DNA of 64,000 nt, from NCBI GenBank assembly GCA_027676805.1, contig JAQENU010000004.1:62001-126000 (forward strand), written 5' to 3'. Position 1 is the stretch's first letter, and each line of letters begins with the position of its first letter. The notes beneath the pieces are model-generated. The model worked only from the letters and a program-made list of their open reading frames with translations, was not told where the DNA came from and ran no database searches. The stretch comes from Coprobacillaceae bacterium UN01-12pH3A. Lineage in GTDB: Bacteria > Bacillota_I > Bacilli_A > Erysipelotrichales > Coprobacillaceae. Below, in pieces: positions 51,869 to 60,796 of this stretch. A program made the position numbers and the translations under genes.

Positions 51869-52804
51869 CTATTTAAAGGGAGCAGCAGCTTCTTTAATCA
51901 TTTCAGATACAGATAATAAACCACCGCTTGATAAGTACCAGTAATCCGGGGTTAAGTTAATGATCTGTTGATGCTGATAGGCATTCGTTTGTTTAACGAG
52001 ATCATTATCCAATGTTGTATTGGTTGTTGTTGTGCCGCCTACAACCTGTGTACGATCAACAACATATAGAATATCCGGATTGATTTTAGCGATATATTCA
52101 TAATTGACACTTTGTCCATGCGTAGAAACCGTGATTGTTGAATCCGCTGTTGGAATTCCTAAAAGATCATGAATTAAACCGAAGCGGGATCCGGCTCCAT
52201 AGGCTGAAATAGTTCCGTCATTTGTCAGAAGAATTAAAGCTTTCTGATCGGTTGAACCAACTGTTTTTTTGGCTTCTTCAACCTGCGTTTCTAAAGCCTG
52301 GATCGCTTTATCTGCGGCATCATCAGCGTTAAAGACTTTTGCGGCAATTTCAGTATTCTTTTTAACGTCCTCTAAATAGGTCTCTGCATTGACTTCAACA
52401 TAAATTGTAGGGGCAATCTTGTTTAATTCTTCATAATAATCACTTTGTCTGCCGGAGATAATAATAACATCCGGCTTGAATGTATATAAGGCTTCTAAAT
52501 CCGGTTCTTTGATACCGCCTGCGTTTACAGCGTCCTTAAATTCAGATAAATAGTCCGGAAGACTGCTTATCGGCAGTGCTAATTCGGTGTCGATCCCCAT
52601 CACTTTCATGGTATCTAAGAAACCAAAATCAAAGACTGCGGCTTTTTTAACTTCACTATTAATCGTGGCTGTTCCTTTAAGGTGTTCAATCGTAATGCTT
52701 TGTTCTGAGGGTGTTTGATCTGGAGTGCTCTGACACCCGGCTAATATGAATGCCATCAGTAAGGCAAGGGTACATGTTAATAATTTTTTTATATGTTTTT
52801 TCAT
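51869..52804 (-). CDS. Iron-siderophore ABC substrate-binding lipoprotein (YclQ/FpuA/CeuE-like)
   Basis: 311 residues. Signal peptide with lipobox FILAGC (Cys25 lipidated) and a two-lobed helical-backbone (class III) binding fold: SEVKKAAVFDFGFLDTMKVMG, EPDLEALYTFKPDVIIISGR and NPDILYVVDRT. It matches the YclQ/CeuE group that binds catecholate siderophores such as petrobactin. Start ATG 52804 follows AGGAGCC; the reading from 52846 overlaps the ATPase gene. It is last of the four-gene transporter operon. Confidence 0.92.
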   Translation of the reverse strand: MKKHIKKLLTCTLALLMAFILAGCQSTPDQTPSEQSITIEHLKGTATINSEVKKAAVFDFGFLDTMKVMGIDTELALPISSLPDYLSEFKDAVNAGGIKEPDLEALYTFKPDVIIISGRQSDYYEELNKIAPTIYVEVNAETYLEDVKKNTEIAAKVFNADDAADKAIQALETQVEEAKKTVGSTDQKALILLTNDGTISAYGAGSRFGLIHDLLGIPTADSTITVSTHGQSVNYEYIAKINPDILYVVDRTQVVGGTTTTNTTLDNDLVKQTNAYQHQQIINLTPDYWYLSSGGLLSVSEMIKEAAAPFK

Positions 52805-52814
52805 TGTTAGGCTC

Positions 52815-53573
52815 CTATTCAAAATATAAACAAAATCTTTTTCCATCTATTTCTTTGATGGTCATATCTATATCATAAATTTCTTTTAATACTTCCGAAC
52901 GAATAATTTCATCCGTGCTTCCCTGTGCGATGATTTTTCCTTCTTTTAAGGCAATGATATGATCGCTGTAGTAAGAAACAAAATTAATATCATGAATGAC
53001 GACTAAAACGGTCTTATGCAGTTCATCAACCAGCTTACGCAATACTTTCATGATCTGTGTCGCATGCTTCATATCTAAATTATTAAGGGGTTCATCTAAG
53101 AAAATATAATGACTGTCTTGTGCCAATACCATTGCAATATAGGCAAGCTGCCTTTGTCCGCCACTTAGTTCATCTAAATAGCGGTTTCTTAAATGATCCA
53201 GTTCTAAATAAGCGATAGCCCGATCGATATGCTGCTGATCTTCTTGACTTAATCTTCCCTGACTGTGAGGAAAACGTCCAAATCCCACTAATTCCTCAAC
53301 ACTCAGACGGACGATCGACTGCTGAGCCTGCTGTAGAATCGAAAGCTGCTTTGCCAGCTCCTGACTTTTCCATAAGGACAGCTCGATCTCATCAATATAG
53401 ACTTGACCGCCGTTTTTCTCTAGCGTTCTTCCTATAATGGAGAGGAGGGTAGATTTCCCGGTTCCGTTGCTGCCAATAAAAGCAATGATCTTTTTCTCTG
53501 GCAGACAGACATCAATTTCATTAAGTACGGGGGACTGATCATAAATTTTAGTCACTTGTTTTACTTCAATCAT
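52815..53573 (-). CDS. Iron-siderophore ABC transporter ATPase (YclP/CeuD-like)
   Basis: 252 residues. Walker A GSNGTGKSTLLSIIG, signature LSGGQRQLAYIAMVLAQ, Walker B YIFLDEPLNNLD and H-loop VVIHD. FepC-type ATPase that powers siderophore import. It overlaps the preceding permease by 4 bases. Ends 11 bases before the binding protein. Confidence 0.94.
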   Translation of the reverse strand: MIEVKQVTKIYDQSPVLNEIDVCLPEKKIIAFIGSNGTGKSTLLSIIGRTLEKNGGQVYIDEIELSLWKSQELAKQLSILQQAQQSIVRLSVEELVGFGRFPHSQGRLSQEDQQHIDRAIAYLELDHLRNRYLDELSGGQRQLAYIAMVLAQDSHYIFLDEPLNNLDMKHATQIMKVLRKLVDELHKTVLVVIHDINFVSYYSDHIIALKEGKIIAQGSTDEIIRSEVLKEIYDIDMTIKEIDGKRFCLYFE

Positions 53574-54535
53574 TTTTGACGCTCCTTTATAATTAAATAG
53601 ATAAAATAGACTCCGCCGATAAAATTAATAATAACACTGACGGTCGTATTAAATGAAAAGACACGTTCGACTAAATAAGTGGCAGTTAATAAGAATGTGC
53701 CGCTAAGTATTGTCACTTCGATCATCATTTCCTGATGACGATAAGTATTTAGCAGCTTTCTGGTCAAGGACACAACTAAGATACCTAAAAAGGTGATGGG
53801 TCCTACTAATGCGGTAGAGATTGAGATGAGTACCGCACTCAGCATCAGCTGTCTTTTGACTAAACGATAGTAATCGACACCTAGGTTAATAGAAGAACTT
53901 CTGCCTAATGATAATACATTCAAGGCATGGCGGTCTTTAAACAGAATATAGGCACAAGGCAGGATCAGCAGACAGCTGATACCCAGTAAGGAAACATTTA
54001 CATTATTAAATGAGGCAAACATCTTACCTTGCAGAATAGTAAATTCATTGGGATCTAACAACACCTGCATGAATGAAGATAATCCGCCAAAGAGACTGCC
54101 TAAGACCATTCCCGTTAATACCAATCGATAAATATCTTGATTTTCTTTTTTAAAGACAAGATTAAATAAGCCCCATGAAGCCATCATCATGACAGCGATT
54201 GATAGAAAGAATTGACTATAGCTTGTCATCATCGATAGTTCTTTGCTTCCCCAAATAAAGATTATGAATGTCTGAATGAACATATAAAGAGATTCCAATC
54301 CCATCACGTTAGGGGTAATCAGTTTGTTGTTGGTAATCGTTTGAAAAGATAAAGAAGAAACACCAATGCCAAAGCCGGTTAATACGATCGCTAAAACTTT
54401 CGTTCCTCTTTTAGTTAGAAAATACTGCCAGTTAGTTGCATTTAACTGGGGTAAAAGATAAAGCAGGCAAACACTTATAAATAAAATGACAGTAACAACT
54501 ATGACTTTCTTTTGTTTGGATAAACCTTTTATCAT
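53570..54535 (-). CDS. Iron-siderophore ABC permease 2 (YclO/CeuC-like, FecCD family)
   Basis: 321 residues, about nine membrane segments. ITNNKLITPNVMGLESLYM and VGPITFLGILVVSLTRKLL are the FecCD signatures that contact the ATPase. Overlaps its neighbours by 4 bases on both sides, showing tight coupling. Forms a heterodimer with permease 1. Confidence 0.93.
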   Translation of the reverse strand: MIKGLSKQKKVIVVTVILFISVCLLYLLPQLNATNWQYFLTKRGTKVLAIVLTGFGIGVSSLSFQTITNNKLITPNVMGLESLYMFIQTFIIFIWGSKELSMMTSYSQFFLSIAVMMMASWGLFNLVFKKENQDIYRLVLTGMVLGSLFGGLSSFMQVLLDPNEFTILQGKMFASFNNVNVSLLGISCLLILPCAYILFKDRHALNVLSLGRSSSINLGVDYYRLVKRQLMLSAVLISISTALVGPITFLGILVVSLTRKLLNTYRHQEMMIEVTILSGTFLLTATYLVERVFSFNTTVSVIINFIGGVYFIYLIIKERQK

Positions 54536-55506
54536 CTTTTCTTCCTCCTAATTAAGAATAGAAAGAGGATACTGCCGATTACACTGACTACGACACTGAT
54601 TGGCAGCTCATAGGGAAAAATAATTACTCGGCAAAAGATGTCACAGATAAGGACAAAGCCGGCTCCCCACAGGGCACAATCAAGAACATTCTTTTTAACG
54701 TTATCCCCTTTAAACATTGAAAGCAGATTGGGGATAATCAAGCCGATAAACGCAATGCTTCCGACATTGACTACAACAATCGAAGTCATAATGCTGACTA
54801 AACCTAGACCAATAAAAATGATATGTTCATAGCGCAATCCAAGATTCTTGGCGAAACTGTCTCCCATCCCGGCAATCGTAAAGTGATTGGCATAAATCAT
54901 CGATAGAATCAGACAGGGGATCCCTAAATAAAGCAGCTCATAGCTTCCTTTTAATATTAAAGCGAAGCTGCCTTGCAGCCAGGAAGACATATTTTGAATA
55001 ATGTCTAAGCGATAGGCGACAAAGGTAGTGACACTGCTGACAACACTGCCCAGCATCATTCCGATCAACGGTGTCATTACCGTATCTTTGATTTTTACTT
55101 TCTGTAAGATTTTCATAAACAGCATCGTTCCCAGTAAAGCAATAATAAAGGCAATAAAAACTTTTTGTCCGGTTGTTGCCTGACTAAACAGAACCATTGC
55201 GATCATCACTCCAAAACGGCACCATTCCATAGTTCCTGCGGTTGAAGGAGAAACAAATTTATTACTGGTAATACTTTGCATGATCAGTCCGGCAACACTT
55301 AGCATTGCGCCGGTTAATAAGATACTCGCTAAACGAGGCAGGCGGCTTATGATCGCAAGTGTCAGCTGACTGCTCTCTCCACTCAATAAGGCAGTAAAAC
55401 TGAAATCCTGCACGCCGATGCTTAAAGAATAAACAGCAAATAGAATAAGCACGATAAGATATAGGCTACGGTAATACTTATGAAATAAAATAATATCTCC
55501 TCCCAA
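54532..55506 (-). CDS. Iron-siderophore ABC permease 1 (YclN/CeuB-like, FecCD family)
   Basis: Up to 324 residues with about nine membrane segments; SITSNKFVSPSTAGTMEWCR and GSIAFIGLIIPNLLSM are FecCD signatures. The start is unclear: the TTG at 55506 is part of the strong Shine-Dalgarno GGGAGGAG (55503-55496). The next ordinary start codon in frame is the GTG at 55452, without a site and inside the first membrane helix. An ATT start at codons 5-6 would be correctly spaced, which is unusual. First gene of the operon, under DtxR-type boxes. Confidence 0.9.
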   Translation of the reverse strand: MGGDIILFHKYYRSLYLIVLILFAVYSLSIGVQDFSFTALLSGESSQLTLAIISRLPRLASILLTGAMLSVAGLIMQSITSNKFVSPSTAGTMEWCRFGVMIAMVLFSQATTGQKVFIAFIIALLGTMLFMKILQKVKIKDTVMTPLIGMMLGSVVSSVTTFVAYRLDIIQNMSSWLQGSFALILKGSYELLYLGIPCLILSMIYANHFTIAGMGDSFAKNLGLRYEHIIFIGLGLVSIMTSIVVVNVGSIAFIGLIIPNLLSMFKGDNVKKNVLDCALWGAGFVLICDIFCRVIIFPYELPISVVVSVIGSILFLFLIRRKKR

Positions 55507-55507
55507 C

Positions 55508-55562
55508 TAAGTTAGTTTAAGCTAACTAACGGTATGTTAGCACAAGCTAACTTATTGGTCAA
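55508..55562 (-). promoter_or_regulatory. Siderophore operon promoter with two DtxR/IdeR-type boxes
   Basis: On the minus strand -35 TTGACC (55562-55557), 17-bp spacer, -10 TAACAT (55539-55534). Box 1, TTAGTTTAAGCTAACTAA (55512-55529), covers the start site; box 2, GTTAGC-ACAA-GCTAAC (55536-55551), covers the spacer and -10. Both resemble the DtxR/IdeR consensus TTAGGTTAGSCTAACCTAA. An outer repeat TAAGTTAG / CTAACTTA (55508-55515 and 55547-55554) extends the symmetry. Confidence 0.75.
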
Positions 55563-55604
55563 CTGTTTTAATAGATCACTTACTCTTTATTTTTATTATA
55601 AACG

Positions 55605-55636
55605 ACAAAAAAACGACAGATATAATCCGTCGTTCC
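55605..55636 (-). terminator. Terminator after tRNA-Leu
   Basis: AACGAC (55612-55617) / GTCGTT (55629-55634) with inner GAT/ATC pairs; T7 on the minus strand. Confidence 0.8.
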
Positions 55637-55643
55637 ATTCAAA

Positions 55644-55727
55644 TGGTGCAGAAGAGGAGATTTGAACTCCCACGCGTTGCCGCACTGCCGCCTGAAGACA
55701 GCGTGTCTGCCATTCCACCACTTCTGC
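55644..55727 (-). tRNA. tRNA-Leu (CAG anticodon)
   Basis: Minus strand, 84 nt with encoded CCA: acceptor GCAGAAG / CTTCTGC, D-arm TGGTGGAATGGCAGAC, anticodon stem CTGTC/GGCAG with loop TTCAGGC (anticodon CAG), long variable arm typical of Leu, T-loop TTCAAAT. Confidence 0.95.
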
Positions 55728-55846
55728 ATAATTTCCTTTTACATCATACACCAATTTTTTTTAATCGTCCAGTATTAATCGCATGAGTAATAAAATTTTA
55801 ATATAAATAGGATGAATTTTTGTATGTAAGTGAATACAAAAAAATA

Positions 55847-55875
55847 TTGACAACGCTTTCTTCATTAGTTATCAT
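55847..55875 (+). promoter_or_regulatory. EIIC promoter with overlapping cre-like site
   Basis: -35 TTGACA (55847-55852), 17-bp spacer, -10 TATCAT (55870-55875). TGACAACGCTTTCT (55848-55861) resembles a cre and overlaps the -35. Confidence 0.6.
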
Positions 55876-55895
55876 AAGTGGTGACGATAAGGGTG

Positions 55896-55951
55896 GAATA
55901 CTGATAATGCGCAAAATAAATCAGTATTCTAAGTATGCAATTACTTGCATA
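55896..55951 (+). promoter_or_regulatory. Two leader hairpins before the EIIC gene
   Basis: Perfect 10-bp stem GAATACTGAT (55896-55905) / ATCAGTATTC (55920-55929) with a 14-nt loop AATGCGCAAAATAA, then a 7-bp hairpin TATGCAA (55934-55940) / TTGCATA (55945-55951). No T-run follows, so they are not a terminator. They could be an operator, an RNA-binding site or an mRNA stabiliser. Confidence 0.5.
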
Positions 55952-55978
55952 GTTAAAATTTAATAGGAGGAACTAGCA

Positions 55979-57316
55979 ATGAAATTCTTAGAAGAAAAGT
56001 TCGTCCCATTTGCAGCTAGAATCGGGTCACAAAGACACTTAGTTGCAATTAGGGATGCTTTCGTCGTGATTATGCCGGTAACCATCGTAGGTGCGGTTGC
56101 GGTATTAATCAATAACATTCAGGGGGTATTCGCTGAAAACGGATTGAATGTTATGTCTATCTATAACGGATATACAAACTTTATTAACAATACAGGAATC
56201 TCTGATGTCATGTCAGCAGTAAACAAAGGGTCAATCAACATGATGGCTGTATTGTTAGTTGTAACATTAGGATACCAAATGGCAAAAGGATTAAACGGAG
56301 ATGGGATTGCCACTTCAGTAGTTTCACTTACTTGCTATTTAGGGTTAGCACCTGCTGTGCAAACTTTAAACAATTCTTATTCTTGGGCTGAAAATGCGAA
56401 AAATGTAGAAATATTAACAGATGATATTGCCAGTGGCGGTATCGCTGGAGCAAAATTAGATTCTAACGGAATGTTCGTTGGGATGCTTCTTACAATCGTT
56501 GTAGCCGAAGTTTTCATTCGTTTATCTAAAAATGATAAATTAAAAATTACGTTGCCAGACGGTGTACCACCAGCAGTAGCAGGATCATTCACCGTATTAG
56601 TACCGGCTATCTTAACAGTTATTTTAATTGTGGCAGCAGGAACTTATATTGACAGATTCACCGGAATGAACTTATGGACTATTATCCAAAAATTCGTATC
56701 TGCACCATTAAACAGTGTTGCCGATACTTTAGGAACTGCCGTATTAGTATCGTTCTTAACACATATCTTATGGGTATTTGGATTACATGGGGCAAACTTA
56801 GTAGGAGCGGTAACAACACCAATCTTTACACCGATGTTAGTGCAAAATACAGCAGCTTTTGAAAACCATCAAGCTATTCCTAACGTTGTACCGGGAGTTG
56901 ATTTATTCACAAAAATGGGTGGATCAGGGGCAACTTTAGGATTACTGATTGCTTCTTTACTATTCAGTAAAGTACAAGCAGAACGTACAGTCATCAGTAT
57001 CTCAATTGCACCGGGTTTATTTGAAATTAATGAACCTATCATCTTTGGTTTACCAATCGTTATGAACCCTATCTATATGCTTCCATTTATCTTAGGTCCG
57101 GTTGTTTTATCAATCACAACTTACTTATTAATGGACTTCAACATCATTGAACGTGGATGTTTATCTATTCCTTGGGTAACACCACCTTTATTAAGTGGGT
57201 TCTTAGTTACTGGCGGAGGATTCAGAGCGACTATTTATCAGGCAATCGGAATCGTCTTCTTAGTATTGTTATGGACACCATTTGTTATGATGTCAAATAA
57301 ACAAAACGCAGATTAA
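55979..57316 (+). CDS. PTS EIIC permease, cellobiose family (orphan)
   Basis: 445 residues with about ten membrane segments. N-terminal MKFLEEKFVPFAARIGSQRH, ILWVFGLHGANLVGAV, FEINEPIIFGLPIVMNP and IPWVTPPLL define EIIC of the cellobiose/chitobiose family. No EIIA or EIIB is adjacent, so partner subunits must be shared. It is followed by a GH3 and a GH1 enzyme, the latter probably a 6-phospho-beta-glycosidase, so it likely imports a beta-linked disaccharide. AGGAGGAACTAGCA precedes the ATG. Confidence 0.92.
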   Translation: MKFLEEKFVPFAARIGSQRHLVAIRDAFVVIMPVTIVGAVAVLINNIQGVFAENGLNVMSIYNGYTNFINNTGISDVMSAVNKGSINMMAVLLVVTLGYQMAKGLNGDGIATSVVSLTCYLGLAPAVQTLNNSYSWAENAKNVEILTDDIASGGIAGAKLDSNGMFVGMLLTIVVAEVFIRLSKNDKLKITLPDGVPPAVAGSFTVLVPAILTVILIVAAGTYIDRFTGMNLWTIIQKFVSAPLNSVADTLGTAVLVSFLTHILWVFGLHGANLVGAVTTPIFTPMLVQNTAAFENHQAIPNVVPGVDLFTKMGGSGATLGLLIASLLFSKVQAERTVISISIAPGLFEINEPIIFGLPIVMNPIYMLPFILGPVVLSITTYLLMDFNIIERGCLSIPWVTPPLLSGFLVTGGGFRATIYQAIGIVFLVLLWTPFVMMSNKQNAD

Positions 57317-57334
57317 TTAAAAGCTATCGTCATG

Positions 57335-57364
57335 ATCTCCCAAGTGCATTGGGAGATTTTTTAC
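57335..57364 (+). terminator. Intrinsic terminator after the EIIC gene
   Basis: ATCTCCCAA (57335-57343), loop GTGCA, TTGGGAGAT (57349-57357), then T6. Confidence 0.87.
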
Positions 57365-57442
57365 ATTCATAAACGACTATTTACTAAATAATACAAAGGA
57401 TCGCATTTATTCTATGCTAGAATAAAAATGAAGGTGATACCA

Positions 57443-59209
57443 ATGAAAAAGCATGCTCGTAAAAACAATAAAATAATAAGAGTCTTATTTCTTTTACTGA
57501 TTATTATTGAGGCTGTATTTGCAATTATGATTCCTGTTTTAAATAAGGAAAAGACTATGCACGGAACAATCCAAGCGGTTAGTGAACAAACGGTAACGAT
57601 TATGAATGACGATCAGCATCTTTATATATTTAATCGGGAAAAGACAGTATTTGAAGGAGATCCGGTTGAGATCAATGGCGATATTGAATTGACTTACAAA
57701 GGACATTTAAAAGAAAACAAGGATACTGTACAAAAGGCAAGGCTGATAAAAGCAACGATTACATTGCCTACTCATACAATTCAAGGTGTCATTGAATCTG
57801 AGGATGCAGACGTTGTTTTCTTATCTAACGAAGAAGGAACTTATGGCTTTAAAACAGCGGAAGATAAAATCAGAGGCGGACAGATTATTGCAGAAAACCA
57901 GATTACCGTGACCTATCGGGGTACCTTAAATCCGGATCAGCAACTACAAAACGTTATCTTAGTCTCTATGGAAATAAAAGAAATCGATCGTTATTATGAG
58001 GGAACGATTATTGAGGTAAATGGGGATTCCATTGCAATCAGGGCAAGTGACGGTAGTGAATATTTATTTAGCCGCATGAATGTACGAGGAGATAATGTAA
58101 TCGTAGGATATGACGCTAAAGTAACCTATCATGGAAAAATCAGTGATATGCATGAAGGGGTCCAAGATGTGGCTGTCCAATTTATTGATGTGACTAAAGT
58201 GGATTTGGGACAGCTTGATCCGATTATTGCGTTGATCAATCAGATGAGTACAGAAGAAAAGATCGGACAGATGTTTATGGCGCGCTGTCCCAAAGAAGAT
58301 CAAACAGTCTTTGTTGAAGAATATCAGATTGGGGGCTATATTCTTTTTGGACGAGACTTTGAAAATAAGACGGCGGAAGAAGTAACACAAAATATTACTT
58401 CCTATCAGTCAGCCAGTAAGATTCCACTGCTTATTGGAACAGATGAAGAGGGCGGGACTGTCAACCGTGTCAGCCGTTATTTCCGTGATACTCCTTTTTT
58501 GTCACCGCAGGCACTTTTTAATCAGGGCGGAATGCAGGCGATTCTTCAAGATGTCGATGATAAATCTCGTTTTCTTCAAGGGTTTGGCATCAATGTCAAC
58601 TTTGCACCGGTTGCAGATGTCTCTACAAATTCCAATGACTTTATTTATGACCGCAGCTTCGGCAAGAGTGCCGGTGAAGCAGCCGATTATGTAGGACAGG
58701 TCGTATGGCGTATGAAGCAGGATCGAATGGGCAGTGTTTTGAAACATTTCCCGGGCTATGGCAATAATGGTGATACACATACAAACATCTGTTATGATGA
58801 AAGAAGCTATGATACTTTTACGAACAGTGATTTTCTGCCGTTTCTTGCCGGCATTGAAAACGGAGCGGAATGTATATTAGTCAACCATAATATCGTCACC
58901 TCGATGGATAGTGTTCATCCGGCATCTCTATCTTTAGAGGTCCATTCAATATTAAGAAATGATCTGGGGTTTGATAAGGTCATTATCACCGATGATTTGG
59001 CAATGGATGGGGTTGCTGATTATGCAGATAGCCAAAATATTGCTGTTATGGCGATCCTAGCCGGCAATGACATGCTTTTAACCAGTGATGCCCCACAGCA
59101 GATAGAAGCCGTAGAAAAAGCTGTTCGGGATGGAACAATCAGCATGGAACAGATCAATGCATCTGTAGAACGAATCTTACGCTGGAAACATAATTTAGGT
59201 TTATTATAG
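57443..59209 (+). CDS. Membrane-anchored GH3 glycosidase (NagZ-like) with triple N-terminal repeat
   Basis: 588 residues. A signal anchor (about 15-35) is followed by three related beta-rich repeats of about 65-75 residues, each starting G(T/V)I and ending in a (L/V)TY(K/R/H)G strand (about 40-95, 110-170 and 185-240). A GH3 domain (about 260-585) follows with LIGTDEEGG, KHFPGYGNNGDTHTN (catalytic His/Asp pair of the NagZ branch), LVNHN and VIITDDLAMDGV, where the Asp in DDL is the nucleophile. NagZ-type enzymes release N-acetylglucosamine from muropeptides or other beta-hexosaminides. Start ATG 57443 with AAGGTGAT; the ATG at 57428 is part of that site. Confidence 0.9.
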   Translation: MKKHARKNNKIIRVLFLLLIIIEAVFAIMIPVLNKEKTMHGTIQAVSEQTVTIMNDDQHLYIFNREKTVFEGDPVEINGDIELTYKGHLKENKDTVQKARLIKATITLPTHTIQGVIESEDADVVFLSNEEGTYGFKTAEDKIRGGQIIAENQITVTYRGTLNPDQQLQNVILVSMEIKEIDRYYEGTIIEVNGDSIAIRASDGSEYLFSRMNVRGDNVIVGYDAKVTYHGKISDMHEGVQDVAVQFIDVTKVDLGQLDPIIALINQMSTEEKIGQMFMARCPKEDQTVFVEEYQIGGYILFGRDFENKTAEEVTQNITSYQSASKIPLLIGTDEEGGTVNRVSRYFRDTPFLSPQALFNQGGMQAILQDVDDKSRFLQGFGINVNFAPVADVSTNSNDFIYDRSFGKSAGEAADYVGQVVWRMKQDRMGSVLKHFPGYGNNGDTHTNICYDERSYDTFTNSDFLPFLAGIENGAECILVNHNIVTSMDSVHPASLSLEVHSILRNDLGFDKVIITDDLAMDGVADYADSQNIAVMAILAGNDMLLTSDAPQQIEAVEKAVRDGTISMEQINASVERILRWKHNLGLL

Positions 59210-59234
59210 CACCGGTTATACCGGTGTTTCTTTT
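59210..59234 (+). terminator. Intrinsic terminator after the GH3 gene
   Basis: CACCGG (59210-59215), loop TTATA, CCGGTG (59221-59226), then TTTCTTTT. Confidence 0.75.
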
Positions 59235-59297
59235 GGTGAAAAAAGCCCAATAAATAATAGAAAATCGGTATACTAATAGGGTAAAGGAGCTGAAATT

Positions 59298-60740
59298 ATG
59301 GAATATAAAAAATTAATCTCTTTCCCTGAAGGATTTCTTTGGGGAGCAAGTACAAGTGCTTTTCAATGCGAAGGGGCTTATGATGAGGATGGCAAATCTA
59401 AATGTGAAAGGGAACTAAGACCGGTGCCGGATAATATAGCGGACTTCTCAACGACCAGTGATCATTACCATCGTTATAAAGAAGATATCGCTTTAATGAA
59501 AGAAATGGGATTCAAGGCTTATCGCTTCTCTATCGCTTGGACAAGAATCATCCCTAATGGTGATGGAATCGTGAATGCTTTAGGGGTTCAGCATTATAAT
59601 GATGTAATCGATGAATGCTTAAAAAATGGAATCACCCCTATTGTGACCCTGCATCACTTTGATATTCCGAACTGTTTAGAGGAACGCTATGGCGGATGGC
59701 GTTCAAGAGAGGTGATCGATGACTTCGCTGAATACTGCACCGTTTGTTTTAAAGAATTTGGTGATCGTGTTAAACATTGGACAGTAAATAATGAATACAA
59801 CAGCTTTTTCTTTGATATGCTGAATAGTTCATTTGGTGATAAAACAGCCGGGATTGATGATCAAAATGCCTTAAAAGCAGGTATTAATATTGCCCATATC
59901 AAATTGGTCGCAGAATCAAAAGTTATTGGCATCTGTCAGGAAATGTGGCCGGATACACTGATTGGACCAACGGTACACTATGAACCGGGATATGCAAACA
60001 GTTCACGCCCGGAAGACCAGCTTGCTGTGGATAATAACGATGCGTTTAGAGTCTATCTTTATTTAGATGTTGCCTGCAAAGGAAAATATCACCCCTTAGT
60101 ATGGCGTTTCTTAGAAGACCGTGATGCTTTACCGGATGTACAGCCGGGAGATATGGAAGTGATTGCTGCCCACAACGCTAATTGGCTGACACTCAATTAC
60201 TACATGTCTGCAACTGTTGGCTACTCTCGTTTAGAGGATGAAAGTGTCGGCATGGCAATCAGTCAAAATGGCGGAGCTGATGATATGACCTCTTATAATA
60301 TTCAAGGGGTAGTTAAAGGATATGCGAATCCACATCTGATTCGTTCCGAATTTGGCTGGGAAATAGATGCTGTGGGGCTGCGCAATGCTTTAAGAAGATT
60401 AGCTTATCGTTATGATTTGCCTATCATTATTACAGAAAATGGGTTAGGCGCTTATGATAAACTAGAAGAAGACGGAAGTATCCATGATTCATACCGTATT
60501 GAATACTTAAAAAATCACATCGCCCAATGTCGTTTAGCGATCAATGACGGAGTCCATCTGATTGGTTTTTGCCCATGGTCTGCGATTGATTTAATTTCTA
60601 CCCATCAGGGAATGGCTAAACGCTATGGCTTTATCTATGTAAACCGTGATGAACATGATCTTAAAGATCTTGGACGTTATCGCAAGGATTCTTTCTATTG
60701 GTATCAAAAAGTGATTGAAAGCAATGGCGAAATATTGTAA
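59298..60740 (+). CDS. GH1 glycosidase (6-phospho-beta-glucosidase-like)
   Basis: 480 residues, cytoplasmic. FPEGFLWGASTSAFQCEGAY is the GH1 N-terminal signature; the acid/base Glu166 lies in WTVNNEYNS, where the usual NEP reads NEY; the nucleophile Glu380 is in IIITENGLGAYD. The nearby PTS EIIC suggests a phosphorylated substrate. It completes the local uptake-hydrolysis set with the EIIC and the GH3. AAAGGAGCTGAAATT precedes the ATG. Confidence 0.9.
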   Translation: MEYKKLISFPEGFLWGASTSAFQCEGAYDEDGKSKCERELRPVPDNIADFSTTSDHYHRYKEDIALMKEMGFKAYRFSIAWTRIIPNGDGIVNALGVQHYNDVIDECLKNGITPIVTLHHFDIPNCLEERYGGWRSREVIDDFAEYCTVCFKEFGDRVKHWTVNNEYNSFFFDMLNSSFGDKTAGIDDQNALKAGINIAHIKLVAESKVIGICQEMWPDTLIGPTVHYEPGYANSSRPEDQLAVDNNDAFRVYLYLDVACKGKYHPLVWRFLEDRDALPDVQPGDMEVIAAHNANWLTLNYYMSATVGYSRLEDESVGMAISQNGGADDMTSYNIQGVVKGYANPHLIRSEFGWEIDAVGLRNALRRLAYRYDLPIIITENGLGAYDKLEEDGSIHDSYRIEYLKNHIAQCRLAINDGVHLIGFCPWSAIDLISTHQGMAKRYGFIYVNRDEHDLKDLGRYRKDSFYWYQKVIESNGEIL

Positions 60741-60796
60741 TTTTAATATTCATTTTTCCTTCTTATAGGTCTATAATAGGCGTGGAGGGAAAAGTC

